Source: Bombus terrestris (lineage: Eukaryota > Arthropoda > Insecta > Hymenoptera > Apidae). Taken from it: a stretch of 64,000 nt of DNA. A model generated the notes under the pieces. That model was not told the origin of the DNA. It was given only the letters and a program-made list of their open reading frames with translations, and ran no database searches. Position numbers and translations under genes: made by a program. Positions 36,413 through 49,612 of this stretch are shown here, one piece after another; the first letter of the stretch is position 1, and each line of letters opens with the position of its first letter. Location of the stretch: the NCBI RefSeq assembly GCF_910591885.1, contig NC_063276.1, forward strand, positions 9,114,001-9,178,000. The letters run 5' to 3'.

Positions 36413-39400
36413 GTTAGTCTTCGAGGTTTTGTTAATTCTTGCCGGAATTCCAAGTTACCTTGAGAAAATTAGCGATTAAATTTTGCGAAGCTTTCTTTGA
36501 TAACTTTCCGTAACTTTAATACTATGTACCATATAATGGGATACACAAGAAGCTGAATTAATTTGGTTTCCCCTAGACTGAACACTAGCTGATAATGAAA
36601 TTAAGAAGTTTTCGGAAAACGAGGTTGATTGGTTTGTCTTTTCAGCGCCTTGTTATTACGTTCCTACGCTATATTTATCAAATAACGTACAAGTTCAACA
36701 TTAATTGACGAAGATACCTACGATGATTGTCATTGTTATAGCTCCTACGTGATAGTCTTGTGATCCTCCTATACCTGCCGTTAGGTCAAGAAGGGATTGA
36801 GTTACAAATTAAGTTACAAGTATTAGAAGATTTACTATGCTTATTACTTTACTATAATTTCGAACGCGAATAGCATTGTCCTCATTTTGTATGAATCAGA
36901 ATAAAGATAGATAAATTAAGATTGGAGACAGAGTACAAAAAGTTTGGACGTAAGAGGATGTAACTGCTTTGTGTAGTGTAATAACTATGTTCCTTTATTC
37001 TTTCGATTTTATATAATACACAAAGCTTTGTCACTCATAAAAATTATAAACTCGTGAATCGCGTTAAATGGTAAACTCAATATTGTTTTCCGTGCAACTG
37101 GACTAATCTGGGTCTAATTCGATTTCTTCCCCGTCTGAAGATTCCACGCTGTAAATCGAAAAATCACAAAGAAAACGATACCTTAACAAAGACAACAATT
37201 CTAGTATAATTCGTTTACGCCTATTGGTTTCCGGATTCGCCTGGACCAAAGTTATTGAAAAAACGAGCAGCAAGAGAGCATCTGCAGCTTCTCTTCTTCC
37301 GTCTCCATAACTGACAGACGGTCGATAGTCGTCGAGGGCCACGATTTCGCTCCAACTTAATTCGAGCGCACGCTCGATTCGGCAGATGTGCCGGACAAAT
37401 CGCGTTGCGAACCGACGACCGGCTGCGACCAGTCGATTGGGGTCAATTAATTTCGGGTTAACGCTGTCCAAAGACTCGTTATTGCCTTAACTTGCTCCTT
37501 CCCCCCTTTTTCTTCTGGAATGACAAGTCGGGGGCGAATTCGAGAACAATCGTTTCTCGTGCTCGATGGAAAGGGCAAAAGACATTAGAACACTGATTCT
37601 TTGTAATTTCGGTGGTAATTGCTCGTTCGAACGTTTGACATTTGGTGATCGAAGTTTAGAAGAGTTAAGGCAGTTAGATTAACGATGATAGTAAATTAGG
37701 TAGCAGCTTTTACGTTTAGTGAATTTCGAATGACTCGTAAAATGGTAAGGAGGTTAGAGATAGTGATGGAGCGAAGCTCGATTAGAATTTAAAGCGCTTC
37801 GGCAAAGTAGAACCGATGTAATAAATTTGTATCTTTAATGAATGATCGTAAACTGGGATTACTGTAACCATGAACGAAGCGATAATAACAGAGTAAAGTG
37901 AAAATTGAAAGACTTGTAAATGAAGTGACACGTACATAGTAAAGTGAGTTTTTTAGAAATCATGTTGATCAATTCCAGTGTTAGTCGATTTTTCAATTTC
38001 ATTATCTGTACGTAATTTTTACTCCTTTCAACGAGTATACTGTTGTTTCTTCTAGTTTTCGTCTTTCTTGTCAAATTGGAGGAAATGAAATTCCACGTTT
38101 CTATTCGTTCTGCCACATACGTTAATAATATGTCAAAGGAATCGTATAATTACTATTATACCATTTGCATATTTAATAATAATTTGGACAAGCAAAAACG
38201 ATTTACTATTTATGACATATGATCTTGTAACTGAAAAAGCGAAATGATTGTACGTGATCCTAATTTGATATCTAAAAATTATACGTTAATTAGACGAATA
38301 AAGTATATTGGAGTAAATTGATACATTTTCCTACATTTTAATTTCTCTAATTTTTACGAAACGAAACAACGAATACGAAGACTTTCACGGTTTGCCAGAA
38401 AATTGGTGAAATAGCGGTTGAAGTTGTTTGTCTCTGGTAGTTTCAACTTGTTTTGGAAACTGTTTTCTGCTCGAGCAAGCTCCCTGGATTCTCGCTGACG
38501 AGGCTAGAACTTGAGTCGTTTCGTAGCTGGAACTAGTCCCGTAAATGACAGTGAATTTCGAGGAATTCGTAAGATGGATTAAAAGTAATTAGGTTTTGAT
38601 AGATTTTGATTAAGTAGGATAGTCGAAGCTTTGCCTGTTAAAGGTTGGATGAAAGAAGAGGTTCTCGCAATCGAATGTAATGTAAAAGTCGGAAAAATGG
38701 ATTTTCGATAACACGGTGGACCGCTTCCATTTCATTTGCGGTTGCCGTGGATTCACAACATCATTTGTGGTCGAATGAGCAGATAGACTTTCGCAGAAAG
38801 CCGTCAAAAAGCTTCGATTATTAATAGATTCCGGAAACTTCAATAATAATCGAATCATAATGTTTGTTAGGTTTTACCTATTACGATTAGTAAATTCTGT
38901 AGAAAGAAAATTTCCTTATTCTATTTAGCAACATTGCTATATGCAGAAAATGATACTTTTTAAACGTAATCATAAGTTTGATAAATCTTTCCTCCGCAAA
39001 CACTATCATAATAAATGTTTATTGGATTTACCATTTTTTTAAACTCTTATTTATATAGTAGGATCACATCATTTGTCGTTAATGATTTAACGTTACGATT
39101 ACTTAAATTAATCGCACAAAACCTAATCTAAATTCAACTATATTTTAGGAATATTTACGGAGAACTTCATTTTTTTATAATGAAATTAGAATATTAACAA
39201 AGTATTGTAACGCGTATTTTTGACTTATACTTTTGCTTATAGTAATCGATATTAGCAATTATTCTTGCTTTTTTAATATTCTCCACGAATTGAAGAAAGA
39301 AGAGTAAAAGCTAGATTTACAATTACGAAGAACACTCCGCAGGAAACCGCAAAATATCCTCAATTTGAAATTTAGAAAATTGTTCCAAGAATTGGATAAA

Positions 39401-40730
39401 CCGTTCAAAAGCACAGAAGAACCTCATTTCATATCTTCCGTTATCCACTCTTCGAAACCAATCCTGTTCCATTCATTTTGGAGATAACGATTACCTTTCA
39501 AAAACATATACGAGAAAGTCTGTTTCGTCTAAAAAGCAACGACGGCTGTTAACTATCGAGCGGAATTATAATGACGATGAAGAAAATGTACAACGGCGAC
39601 TTAGCACCTAACTAAACTTTTAACTTATCCTCGAATAAACGTTGAATCTCGTTCGATTTTTGGTGAATTCAAGACTCGAAAACGAAACCACGATACCGAT
39701 TCGCATGTTCGAGCGGCCTTTTGCACGACGAAAAGTGGAGGGACACACGTGTTCGGACAATGTTCACGCAGCCTGTAATCTTATACGAGAGCGGAGAGGA
39801 GCCCGGATCTCTTTTGACAAATATGCCGGATCGTCCCACAGTGTGGTTCATCTATAATGTAATTCGAGATCGTAACTACTCGCGGGAAGATTATATTATG
39901 AAGGAGGTCGAGGAAAAAGGAGGCGGCTCGCCATGACACCATACAGAGGATTTTGTTGACCGCCTCTGCCCATTCGACCAGCATTATTCACGGTGACCGA
40001 GGCCCATGATTCATTACGAGCTCCCTCGTGGAAATTAAGCGGCCCGTTACGTTGTGAACGTGTCGAAATTATTGGCCGCGACACATCGCTTACCGATCGT
40101 TCCAGGGACTGTCGGACGATCGTGGAATAATTTCCATCGGCGTTGATGGACTTCGTGTTTGAGTTTCGAATGAGAAAAATAGCGTTCAATGAAAGGAAAT
40201 AGTGCGCGCTGAGTGGAATAGGTTAAGAGTTGAGGTTGGAACTACGAGGGTGGTCAGAACGTAAATAATGGGAATTATGAAAATTGACTTTAATAGCATC
40301 TGCGGGTGATTCTGTGGCGTTTGTTTTCGCCTGGGAGAGTGTCAATCCCTTTTATAGAGAGTTTCGTTTTTATAAGTTGGGAGGAACGAAGCTTGATTTT
40401 AAAGCTGCAACGAGGAATTACGCGAGCTCTTAACATTCTGGTACACAAATCTATCTACGATTCTGAAAATTTCTATATATTTCACGTATTACATAAAACT
40501 TCTTCTCTTTATACAATTCCACTCTTTCTATTTTTGGTTTCGCGGAGTTTACCGATTTGGTAAATGAATGGCTCAAATGTATAGTTACGAAATATTTTGT
40601 AACTTCTGTGTATGTTGATTCTCAGTTTTCTCTCAAATGTTAGCAATATGTATAATCACGATAGTCGCGTCTCGTTACGGCATCGATGAAAATTCAGAGT
40701 TCATTCTATGATACGGATAATGTATTCATA
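36413..40730. other. Non-coding spacer
   Basis: AT-rich apart from GC-richer blocks at about 37290-37560 and 39680-40130. The first contains a minus-strand frame (37103-37471, 122 codons) ending in an acidic tail (SSDGEEIELDPD), with no recognisable domain. The second has short frames open on both strands. Nothing firm could be supported. Confidence 0.5.
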
Positions 40731-40771
40731 AAAAGTTTCTACGGATGTTCAAATACTTTCTTGAGTCACTG
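40731..40771 (-). mobile_element. Solo Tc1-like terminal inverted repeat
   Basis: Read on the minus strand from 40771 inward, the sequence begins CAGTGACTCAAGAAAGTATT and is preceded by TA (40772-40773). CAGTG ends followed by an AAGTATTTGAAC-type motif, with TA at the insertion site, are usual for Tc1-like transposons. No matching opposite end or transposase reading frame was found upstream, so this would be a decayed solo end. Chance similarity is possible. Confidence 0.35.
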
Positions 40772-40773
40772 TA

Positions 40774-41183
40774 TCTCGACCTGGAAAAAGAAAGGAAGTA
40801 AGAGAGGGAAGAGTATGGCGAGGGGTGCGGCCAGCGTTAATAATCATGCATAGCATCGAGTGTTGCAACTACCGGGCTGCATTGCTTATGCACTTGTCCC
40901 GGTGTGCTTATGAAAAACGAACAATCGAATTACTGGCTTGTTCATATGGAAATGGAACGGCGTGGGAGAAGCAGGACGACGAAAAATTTGACGGCGCACG
41001 GAAACCAATGCCTTCCTTATTCCATTGTTCCTCTTTCGTATATCAGTTAACTGAGGAACTTGTGTCAGTGTTATGCTCGTTTCGAGTCTTATGTGTCTAA
41101 TATGTGCGTATGTTGCACTAGGATATTGCTTTTGTATTGGTCGCGAAGAATTTTCGTTTCTTATATCGTTTTATTAATATGTA
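40774..41183. other. Short spacer with an unrecognised frame
   Basis: A 91-codon frame (40825-41100, plus) contains several Cys and His residues but no ordered motif I recognise. It lies beside transposon-like ends and is more likely chance than a gene. Confidence 0.3.
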
Positions 41184-41350
41184 CTAGGTCGGAAATAAAA
41201 AATTTTTTAGTATTTAATTAATGATTCCACGCTATTTGAGTATAAGTTGAGGGAACGACAAAAATTACATTTTTGCCACAGTCGTTAACAGCTACAAATT
41301 TTATCTCCGATGATGAAACGACACTTTGCCGCTTTTCTTTAGGAACTTAT
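41184..41350 (+). mobile_element. Possible mariner end fragment (CTAGGTCGG...)
   Basis: CTAGGTCGGAAATAAAAAAT follows a TA dinucleotide (41182-41183). It resembles the TTAGGTYGG(A)AAATAAAA ends of cecropia-group mariners with one change. No transposase frame and no opposite end were seen within 1.5 kb. The inner boundary given is arbitrary. Confidence 0.25.
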
Positions 41351-41491
41351 TGTGTCGTTATCAAAATTGGCTCATAAATATCATCATCTAAGTGTGTTTA
41401 TATTCCTAACTTTGCTTCTTTTCAAATATAAAAATTTTTCTAATATAAAATGATGCTCTTTTTAGAAACTTTGACCACCTGGTGTTCTATC
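41351..41491. other. AT-rich spacer
   Basis: Nothing is supported here. It may still belong to the decayed element that starts at 41184. Confidence 0.3.
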
Positions 41492-41530
41492 TAATAATAC
41501 CACCAGTATACCAATAATACCAATAATACG
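41492..41530 (+). repeat. Short (AATAATACC)n repeat
   Basis: Three to four imperfect copies of a 9-10 bp unit (AATAATACC). Confidence 0.7.
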
Positions 41531-41761
41531 ATTGTTCATCGCAATCGTCAATTATCAAAGGTAATTTTTATCTGTAAGAGTGAAATTGTACGTAGTAGTG
41601 TTTGGCCTTTTTGGGCCGATGTTTTATAAATAAAATTCGTTCGTTTATTTTCCTTCTGGTAAGAAATGTCGTATCGTAGTCCAATACGTACCACGATTCA
41701 AAAATATCGATCGAAAACTAAGCTCAGCAAATTGCATACGCGGTTCTCTCAAAGTCGAGGC

Positions 41762-41780
41762 AAAAAAAAAAAAAAAAAAA
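41762..41780 (+). repeat. Poly(A) run, 19 bases
   Basis: Nineteen consecutive A followed by GAAAGAAAAA. No processed pseudogene or LINE/SINE sequence is recognised directly upstream, so it is classed as a simple homopolymer. Confidence 0.95.
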
Positions 41781-44496
41781 GAAAGAAAAATCCACAAGCG
41801 GCCAGCACCAGATGCGCTAGCGGAATGCTTTCCATTATCTCCATTACATCGTGCCGGAATCGGAACTCGTAAAATGTGCAATATCTCACGCGCACCACGT
41901 CACCAGTTATGTACTTTAAACTCGTGAGAGTACCCTTCATAGACTAATGAAAATTCGCGGTCTACGGATTTCACGATCGAAGTCCCTTGGAACCGTTTAT
42001 AAGAAATCGATGAGCTGAACTAATGGACCGATTCGGAATCACGTTACTCGGGACCAACGTATGTGCCGATGTCGTAAATTGTGCTAATGAATTTGGAAAT
42101 TAGTCGTAAAAATACGATCCGTACGAGGAGGAAACGATCGCTCGTCGAACGATTCTCTGGGCTATAAAGAGGAGTGGCCCGTGGAAGATGAACGATTCAA
42201 ACTGATGGATACCGCGTGTCCAGCGTTGGAACATCGGTTATGGACATCGGGGTTTTCTATTAACTTACCGTCGACTGGCCATCCGATTCGTCTTCCGGCT
42301 TTGGCCAGTATTTTACGAGATACGACGACGTTACGATCATGAATTTTACCGAGTTTGTAGCTATGGAAATGATCCTTCTTTTTTAGAGTGGGAAACCATG
42401 AAGCACGTGGACGCGAAAGTAGAGAGGGGAAAAAGAGACTTGGATCGAAACGGAATTGTGAATTAAGTGGACCTCGAGAGAAAGTGGCTGAATGAAATGC
42501 TTGACATACCGCTGGTAGGGGATCGCCGTGTAAGTAGAGTGTGAGTGCATTGAACTTACCTGAAACAGAAAAAAGTATATTGATTAATATCGACACACCC
42601 GTTGCGTAGTGTACTATAAAATTAGAAGGTTATACCTTCTATTATTTTAAATACAGGTGATTTATGTCGTGGAAATGAGACTGGACATTAGTCTGACTTA
42701 TTTTATGAAAGAAATACTGTAAATTATGAATACTACGAATAGAAATAATTTCGTTGTAATTAACGAAGAAATCGTTGGTCATAGAGTTTATGCTAAATGA
42801 TATAAATAGAAAATATAAAAGTAGGTTGTACAAATGTCAAAATAAATTAGCTCATCTTTATTTAGGATCATCATGAGATAGATATTATCAGTGTACTAAA
42901 TGTTCAATAATATTTAGGATTAAATAGTATCGTAATAATTTCATAATACTAAAAAGTAAAAAGATACCGAATCTTTCGAGTCTTAAAATTAAGAAATTTA
43001 TAAAAAATTGAGTTGATAAGTTTAGCTTTAAATATAAAAGCTGTGGTACATTTTCGTACCACTTATGTTTTAAATATCTTTCTCTCGTCACTGTGTTTCC
43101 TAATCCATCCACTCACCCAAGACTAAAAACACCTAAATTTCACAATAGTCTCCTCAAGAGAACAGCTTAAACCTGTTCACCAAAAGAGAGTTTCATTAAG
43201 ATACACAACAACCGATCGACGGAAGCTCCATTCATCTACACTGTGGCCCATTCATTCGGTAACAAGTTTCCCCGGTCGTATCTTCATAACGTTATCAGAC
43301 AGCATCGATTCGACAGCGATTCCATGGAAAAAGGGGACACAATTTCCCCTCAGGCGCAGGAACTTCACGTCGAACCAACTGACTCGCGTTCGTTCCACGC
43401 GACGAGCAGTTTGATTTAGATCGAGCGATAGGATCGAGCAGCGAAAAGTCGTGAGCTGCGCGTGTCATGTAGAACAGAGGCGAAAGAGATCGGTGTATGG
43501 TGAACGAAGAAAGGCGAAAGAAGAAAAGCCACGAAAAGGCACGAGACAGAGCCGGACAAAGAGTCTTCTCGGCGTAGCTTTGTCACGAGACTCGGTGGGC
43601 GGACACCGGTGCGGTATCGAGAGCTAACCGTCGATTTCTCGGTTATTGCCGCGTATTGTGGACACACCGAGCAGGTGGAAATAAAGCAGCACGATGGAGA
43701 ACGGTATCCTCTCTTTTTCTTTCTCTTGTATATGGAACGAGAAAGGGAAATAAATCGAACCAGGGAGGAGCTAGATGAGCAACCACCTACACACTTGGGG
43801 CCACGTTATAGCGACACTGCAGGCGGCGGAGTGCAATAACGGTGATATTGGAGCGGCTGAACGAGCCAAGACGCAGAACAGCCGTGAACGAGACGAGAAG
43901 GGACGGCTGGGGTTAATAAAAGCGAGGAAAGACGGTGTACAAATGACCGATCCGGCCAAAGGGACAGGTCTTTCGGTCGTTTCAATAAGTGGATCGCCGC
44001 CGCGTTTCAGGCTAATTAAAACTGGTCACCGCAGCCTCTCTTTTGTAGACGATGCCCTGCAAGGAAAGACCGGAAGCCCGGACTCCGGACGCGGAAGTTA
44101 GCTCTCGCAGCCATTCGTCTCTCATCGTCCGCCTTTTCCAACCGTTAAGTCTCATCTCTTTTCTCTTCCTCCTGCTCACCATCCTGTTGGCAGAACGAAA
44201 CGCCGATGACAGAAGGGGCAGACATCGCCGTCGACTTCTCATTATGGAACCCTCCTTTCGGAATAAAACGAAGTAATTAAAGTTCGAGATAAGGAGAGGA
44301 AGGCCGGGGAAATTACATTGCTCCCGGAGCCGGATGACGACAGAGAAAAAAGGGAGCAACACGGATTGAAATTTTGCGCTCGATTTTGATCGTTTCTATC
44401 GGCAGCGGTTTGCGTATTACGTATTTGGTCTGGAAATAGTTGGATATTCTTCCCTCGCGTCTTTATGTTGGATTTTTGTTCCTAAAATCATTTTTC
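41781..44496. other. Non-coding DNA with a long GC-rich block
   Basis: GC-richer DNA at about 41800-42580 is followed by AT-rich spacer (42600-43180) and then a CpG-rich block from about 43200 to 44350. The latter has short frames on both strands (43416-43667 minus, 43609-43839 plus, 43775-44101 plus, 44012-44362 minus), which mutually overlap and match nothing known. It is one of the longer GC-rich blocks in the window and could contain an exon or promoter, but no splice or promoter signal stands out. Confidence 0.45.
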
Positions 44497-44514
44497 TTTT
44501 TTTTTTTTTTTTTT
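44497..44514 (+). repeat. Poly(T) run, 18 bases
   Basis: Eighteen consecutive T preceded by TTTTTC and followed by AG, so it also mimics a 3' splice site (…TTTTAG at 44511-44516). No convincing donor follows. Confidence 0.95.
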
Positions 44515-44865
44515 AGTATATCCGAGCTATGCTTTATGTTGGTAAGATTACTCTTTTCTTGACGTGCTATTGTACTTTCTTTTTATTCGACTTTTGTGCT
44601 TTATTTTACTCTCGAAATTGTGCGGTTGGTATTAGTACCAAAGCGGAAGTCAGTATGATAAATTATTGCCTGTCACGTATCTGAAATGGAAACTGTCCAG
44701 GAAAACAATTAGAAATAGTAGAAAAGCTTGAAAAATGTTCGCGGTAGTCACATCGTTGCGCAAAACTATTTTGAAGAATGTGATCACTAAATAATGGCCA
44801 CTGACTGATCCACCTGGTTGTATAATGTATATATTTTTTGTAACTGAAATTGCTCCTTTCTATTT

Positions 44866-45140
44866 GTAGAATTCCCTTCTGCGTGTTTTTGAATTGCCTT
44901 TCGTTACTAGAACGCTCCTCAGAATATTCACATACCAGTTACTTTATTGCTGGAATTCCTCAATTAGTAGGATTTGCATTTTTTGTTACTGGAATTCCTT
45001 TCAAAATTTTCTCGCTTTGCTATTTTTATTGCTGGAATTTCTTTCATGATAGTCTCAGGTTACACTCTGTTGCTGGAATTTCTCGTGCCACGCAATTTCT
45101 TGTTCCTGGAATTTCTTTTAAAACTCTGTCCAAAATTCCA
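44866..45140 (+). repeat. Decayed tandem repeat, unit containing CTGGAATTYCTTT
   Basis: The word CTGGAATT recurs at about 44952, 44989, 45033, 45074 and 45107, usually extended to TTGCTGGAATTTCTTT and followed by a T-rich variable stretch. Two weaker relatives (GTAGAATTCC, TTGAATTGCC) occur before them. Spacing is about 33-44 bp. The open frame crossing it (44850-45197) simply translates the repeat (Gly-Ile-Pro/Ser motifs). It is best read as an old minisatellite. Confidence 0.65.
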
Positions 45141-46447
45141 ACATCACCCATTTTCGTATCGAGTGGTTTAATAAAACACTTACGTAAGTGCCCGTAGTAA
45201 TGCAATCCGTAGTTATTTAAGATCTTACGATAATTTTCAAACTCTGTATCGCCTGATACATGCGTTATATCTAATATACGTATGTATCGAAAGGCAAATT
45301 TAAGTACCATGGGATATACGTAGATGGGATATAATCGAAATGTAACTTCAAAAGTCCGATAGAATCTTGAAAAATCAACCATTTAGATCTAGTAGTAATA
45401 GCATAATGGAAAAAGTGAAATAAATGATATTAAGATCACATGAGTATAGATTTAGTATACTGCAATCAAAACTTTAATTTAAAATCTCGCTATATCATCG
45501 TAGCTACTATGCTTCGTTTTGTTCAGCAAATGTGCCCGGATTAAAAGGTATAAAACTTTGATTCTGAATCTGCATCGCGTATCGCGTATCTATATGTACG
45601 TATATTCCCCGATGAAATTTGCAATTAGATTGCTTACGCAGGAACTCGTTATCGCGACAAAGAAGTTTGTATATGTTGATCAGTGAGTCACACGGTATAG
45701 TCGGCTGTCATCCGACACAACCAATAGATTGAATGGCAAATTATGCGTAATTCGTCGCAATGAGACGAACACGGTTCCCCTGTACTTCGTTCCGAGAAGG
45801 AAATCAAAGGTGAAAGGGAAGAAAGTGAGCATTATTGCGATACACGTGTATCAGGTTACAATGAGAATTCTCTTCCGGTGTATTTGAAGAGACGGTAGAG
45901 AGGCGAATTTACATAAAGGGCTGTTAAACGATGTTTTAAATTCCCCGTTTATCTATGAGACAGCGAAACGAATTTTTAATTCACTAATTTACCGTTGGAA
46001 GCGCGTCAAACTCCATTAAAGATTCTCTCATTCGAAGGGATTTCACGTGGTAAAAATGAAGAAGAGATTCTATTCTTATCGTCGTTTCGATATTTATTAA
46101 CTATCATTGGTGAAAATGATCAAAATTAATCGAAAGTAACGTAATATGACACACCGAGTCAATCACCTTCCTTCGAGGCTTCCAATAAAATTATTCAAAT
46201 CTCTTGCAGCTCACAAGCAATCCTATCATAGGTAATCATCGATACTTGTACACGACCTAACGATCATGTGTCAAATAAATCATCATTAATTCAATTCACT
46301 CGTTTCCTCGGCTATCTAGCTAATACATACTTTTGAAGAACGAGTATCTATAATTTTTCACCGATCTTACACCTGACAGATGCGATCGAACAGGCTAACC
46401 GAGCTCTAAAAAAGAAACATTAAATCGAATAAAAATGAAAAGATATA
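45141..46447. other. AT-rich non-coding spacer
   Basis: No frame, repeat or RNA gene is supported, apart from a 112-codon minus-strand frame (45044-45382) that overlaps the repeat at 44866-45140. Confidence 0.5.
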
Positions 46448-46595
46448 TTAGGCGATCTCATAAATAATGTCTAGTTCTTAGAAATGTATGAACATTTGCA
46501 TACGACACATCTTAGTCAATTTGACATGCTCAGTATACCATTGAGTTTTGCAGCGTAACAGTGAAGCTGTTATTTTACCGATACTTTCGCTATTT
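46448..46595 (+). mobile_element. Possible mariner end fragment (TTAGGCGATC...)
   Basis: TTAGGCGATCTCATAAATAA directly follows TA (46446-46447). The TTAGG start and NNAAATAATG continuation resemble mariner inverted repeats. The next 120 bp show no frame, and no opposite end was found. Low confidence; the right boundary is arbitrary. Confidence 0.25.
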
Positions 46596-49500
46596 CATAA
46601 TATTATGCAGGTAATTACAATTATACGTACACAAGAAGATACTTGTCTCTGCTTCTACGATTCTATCGCTCTATCTCGATAAAAACCAAGCAGCAGCCTA
46701 AAGAGACACACATTTTGCATTCAGCAAGCAACGATTGCCAGAAAATCCTTCGTTCGAACCTCTCAACCTTCTTCAAACCACTTCCACCGTCCCTCTGTTT
46801 CACCGGTTGCCTCGTTCGTTGCAACACGGAGTCTCATAAAGTACACTCGTTGCGATAATGCGAATTTCGAATGGTACTCCGCAGAGTGCCAAAAGAGAAG
46901 GTGTAGATTCCTAACGGCACGGTGGTGGTGCGATCCCTCGATATTCTTCAGGCGCTTTCTCTCCCTCCATTTCTCTGCTTCTCTCGTTCGGTTCCTCGAG
47001 ACAATTTAGATCCTTTTTAAAACAGTTGAATGTACAAGTGCACACAGAGAGGAAACGCGTCCACTTTTACACGGACAAAGAGGAGGCTACGTGACGCGGC
47101 TGGATACGCACAATCAGCCCGCAGTGATTGAGGCATTCAACGCGTGGGCACGCACTCTTACACGCTCTTACGCGCGCGCGCAAACACACTTCAGGACCGC
47201 TGTCCAATTCTCACGCTCACTGTCGATCTATTTCTGACACGTAAAATAAACGAACGCGTATGCCAGAGCTGCTCCGTGACGGGAAGTATGTATCGAGAAT
47301 CGGCGGTGTGTTTCTGTTCGCGAAGCGTGATGAGTATTTTTGTGTCTCTTTGACGAAAGGGTTATTTCGTTACTTGTAACTTATGACGTCTTTGGTTTCG
47401 TAGCCTGAGCTTTCAAGGCAAAGTCGAACTTCATTTGTTCAAATTCATCGATGGAATGGAAGAATCGGGAGTCTAGAGAAATAGTATAAGCGCATTTCTC
47501 TGAAGAAGCAAGATGTGAGATCTGTACTTGTTCAGCGACATCTAATGTTCTAATGTGTAACATCTTTCTATTAAGGATCAAGCTTAGACTTTAGTTTTCT
47601 TATTTTGAAAAATTATTTATTTATTTCGCTTAATAATTTTGTTTTTAACATTCGAACAATGAGCGTATACCTTCGCAATTCTGGTTTGACAACTTTTGAT
47701 GCGGAAGGATTTGGATTGGTCGGGGGTCGCTGAAATTGTGAAGAGAAAAATTGGACGGTGGAAGAGATGCTTGACATTTCGAGTAGAAGAAGATTGGAGG
47801 AAATGAAACTCTTTTTATGGATTTTATATGAACACTATTCTTTGAGTCTCGATTTCTTTATACGAGAGCTGAGAAAGCTTGGGAATGTCGATGAGCACTT
47901 GTGAATAGGGGAATGGAGTCCCGCTCTGACTTTCAATAGCTATTGACGTGTCCCAAACCCACGGAAATTACTACATTATAATCGTGTACTCGCGAGATCT
48001 ATACATAAATTCATCATAAAATAGGCAATAAAACTTACCTAATATTACATTGTACGCCAAGAATGAAAATAGAAATCGCGCAACATTAAAAATCATACTT
48101 TATTTACGCATCATTATTATTTCCTTCCAACAGTATTTTAAGCGAACCTTGACAATGTACTTACACTACAGCGTAATACACAGAGGTTTTATATATCTTC
48201 AAAATTCCTCTTTCATCTTTTCATATTTCAAGATATCCGCATTCGAGCCCCACCGAATTTCATACAAAACGTAACACCTCGTTATGCCCATTACCATGTA
48301 GCCGAGACTCTTCGTTTAATATCGAATAATCGAAAGCCAGAGGTTGTTCCGTACATTAAGTAGCTAAAGTAGCCGAAGTAGAAAGGGGAAGCTGCGGCAA
48401 AACAACCATGAACATTCTTGCTCCAAATGAAGTTCAGAAACAGGAGTTCTGGCTAATAGAATCAGCCGTTTTAGAGAGGGTGGCCTCCTCTCGCTAGAAT
48501 CCCTGAATATACCAGTGGAACTTTAGAGAAACACGAGAAAACTGTTTGCGGCGGCTTGCAGGTTACACGCATCGAGGCTGCGTGCAAGTACTGTACGCAA
48601 TGTCTGCGAAAAGGGGGTTGCGCTACGAGAATATAGCTCCGTATACGATAACGATTAAGGGTGGCCGCGAGCATAAGGGTAAATTATCGTTGCAAGGACT
48701 TTTGTTCTTGCGGCGGATAATTACAGGAAATAATAGCCGCGCTAATATTTGTACACCAGGCGGCAAACGTTTTCGTAATGTCCGTTAGCTGGGGTAGTTT
48801 CATATCCCATGGGCTTGGAAAAATATTCTTCATTTTTTCCCCATCATCGTTGTTAGCTTTTTCCCTCCTCTTATTTTTCTTACTCTTCGCATGTATACGA
48901 TCTTTATCTCTTTGCGGGCGAAGTTCTCAAAGTTCAGAAGCTGCATTTAATTTCCTTCAATTTGAATTTACAGGTTTGTTGACATAAGCGGCTGTAGCGA
49001 AGTATGATGAAGTAGAATTTACCAGATCTTACAAAAAATTCTATCTTCTTTCCAGTACACGAAGGGTATTCTTTTATTATAGCGGAAGAATTCACAACAC
49101 CGTTACAATTCAAACGAAACTCGATATAAAATTACTCATGAAGGTTTCGAAATTCAAAATAATTCTCCACATATCCATATACGTATTTAGATACCTTAAT
49201 TAATGCAGGATCAAAGAAAAGCGAATGATAGATAATTTTTCCAAAAATCGTAAATAACAATAAGTGTCGCATCGTTGTGTTATTAAATTATTGCATTATT
49301 CTTATTTTATGTATCGTTCTCTATACATAACCCACTTTTTTGAAAAAAAAAGAAACACACTTATCCTGTGTTTTAATTCCTAACTTTATTACACTGTGAA
49401 AGAGTTACAATCTAGTTCCCAAGAAATAGTGCCACTTCCCTAACAGATAATTCCCAACAAGGCAAACCTGCATTCCCACGCCATACTATACTCACGGTAC

Positions 49501-49596
49501 ATAAGTACCTTACACGATACTCAAAAATTCGAGCGATCGTACGAGCTCGTTGTGGATCACGGTACACGTGTCCCCTTAGGGTAGTTCATTTGAATT
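46596..49596. other. Non-coding DNA with GC-richer blocks
   Basis: GC-richer blocks at about 46780-47320 (with an 11-base alternating CG run at 47171-47181) and 48530-48800. A T-rich stretch at 48800-48900 gives a Phe/Leu-rich frame that is compositional. The remainder is AT-rich. No gene or RNA could be supported. Confidence 0.5.
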
Positions 49597-49612
49597 CCCC
49601 CCCCCCCCCCCC
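49597..49612 (+). repeat. Poly(C) run, 16 bases
   Basis: Sixteen consecutive C between GAATT and TGCGACGG. Long C/G homopolymers are rare in AT-rich insect genomes. The opposite strand is a G16 run able to form quadruplex-like structures. Confidence 0.95.

Noticed and set aside
41762..41780. Poly(A) run as the tail of a retroposed gene
   Set aside because: No recognisable gene, SINE or LINE sequence precedes it and no target-site duplication was seen.
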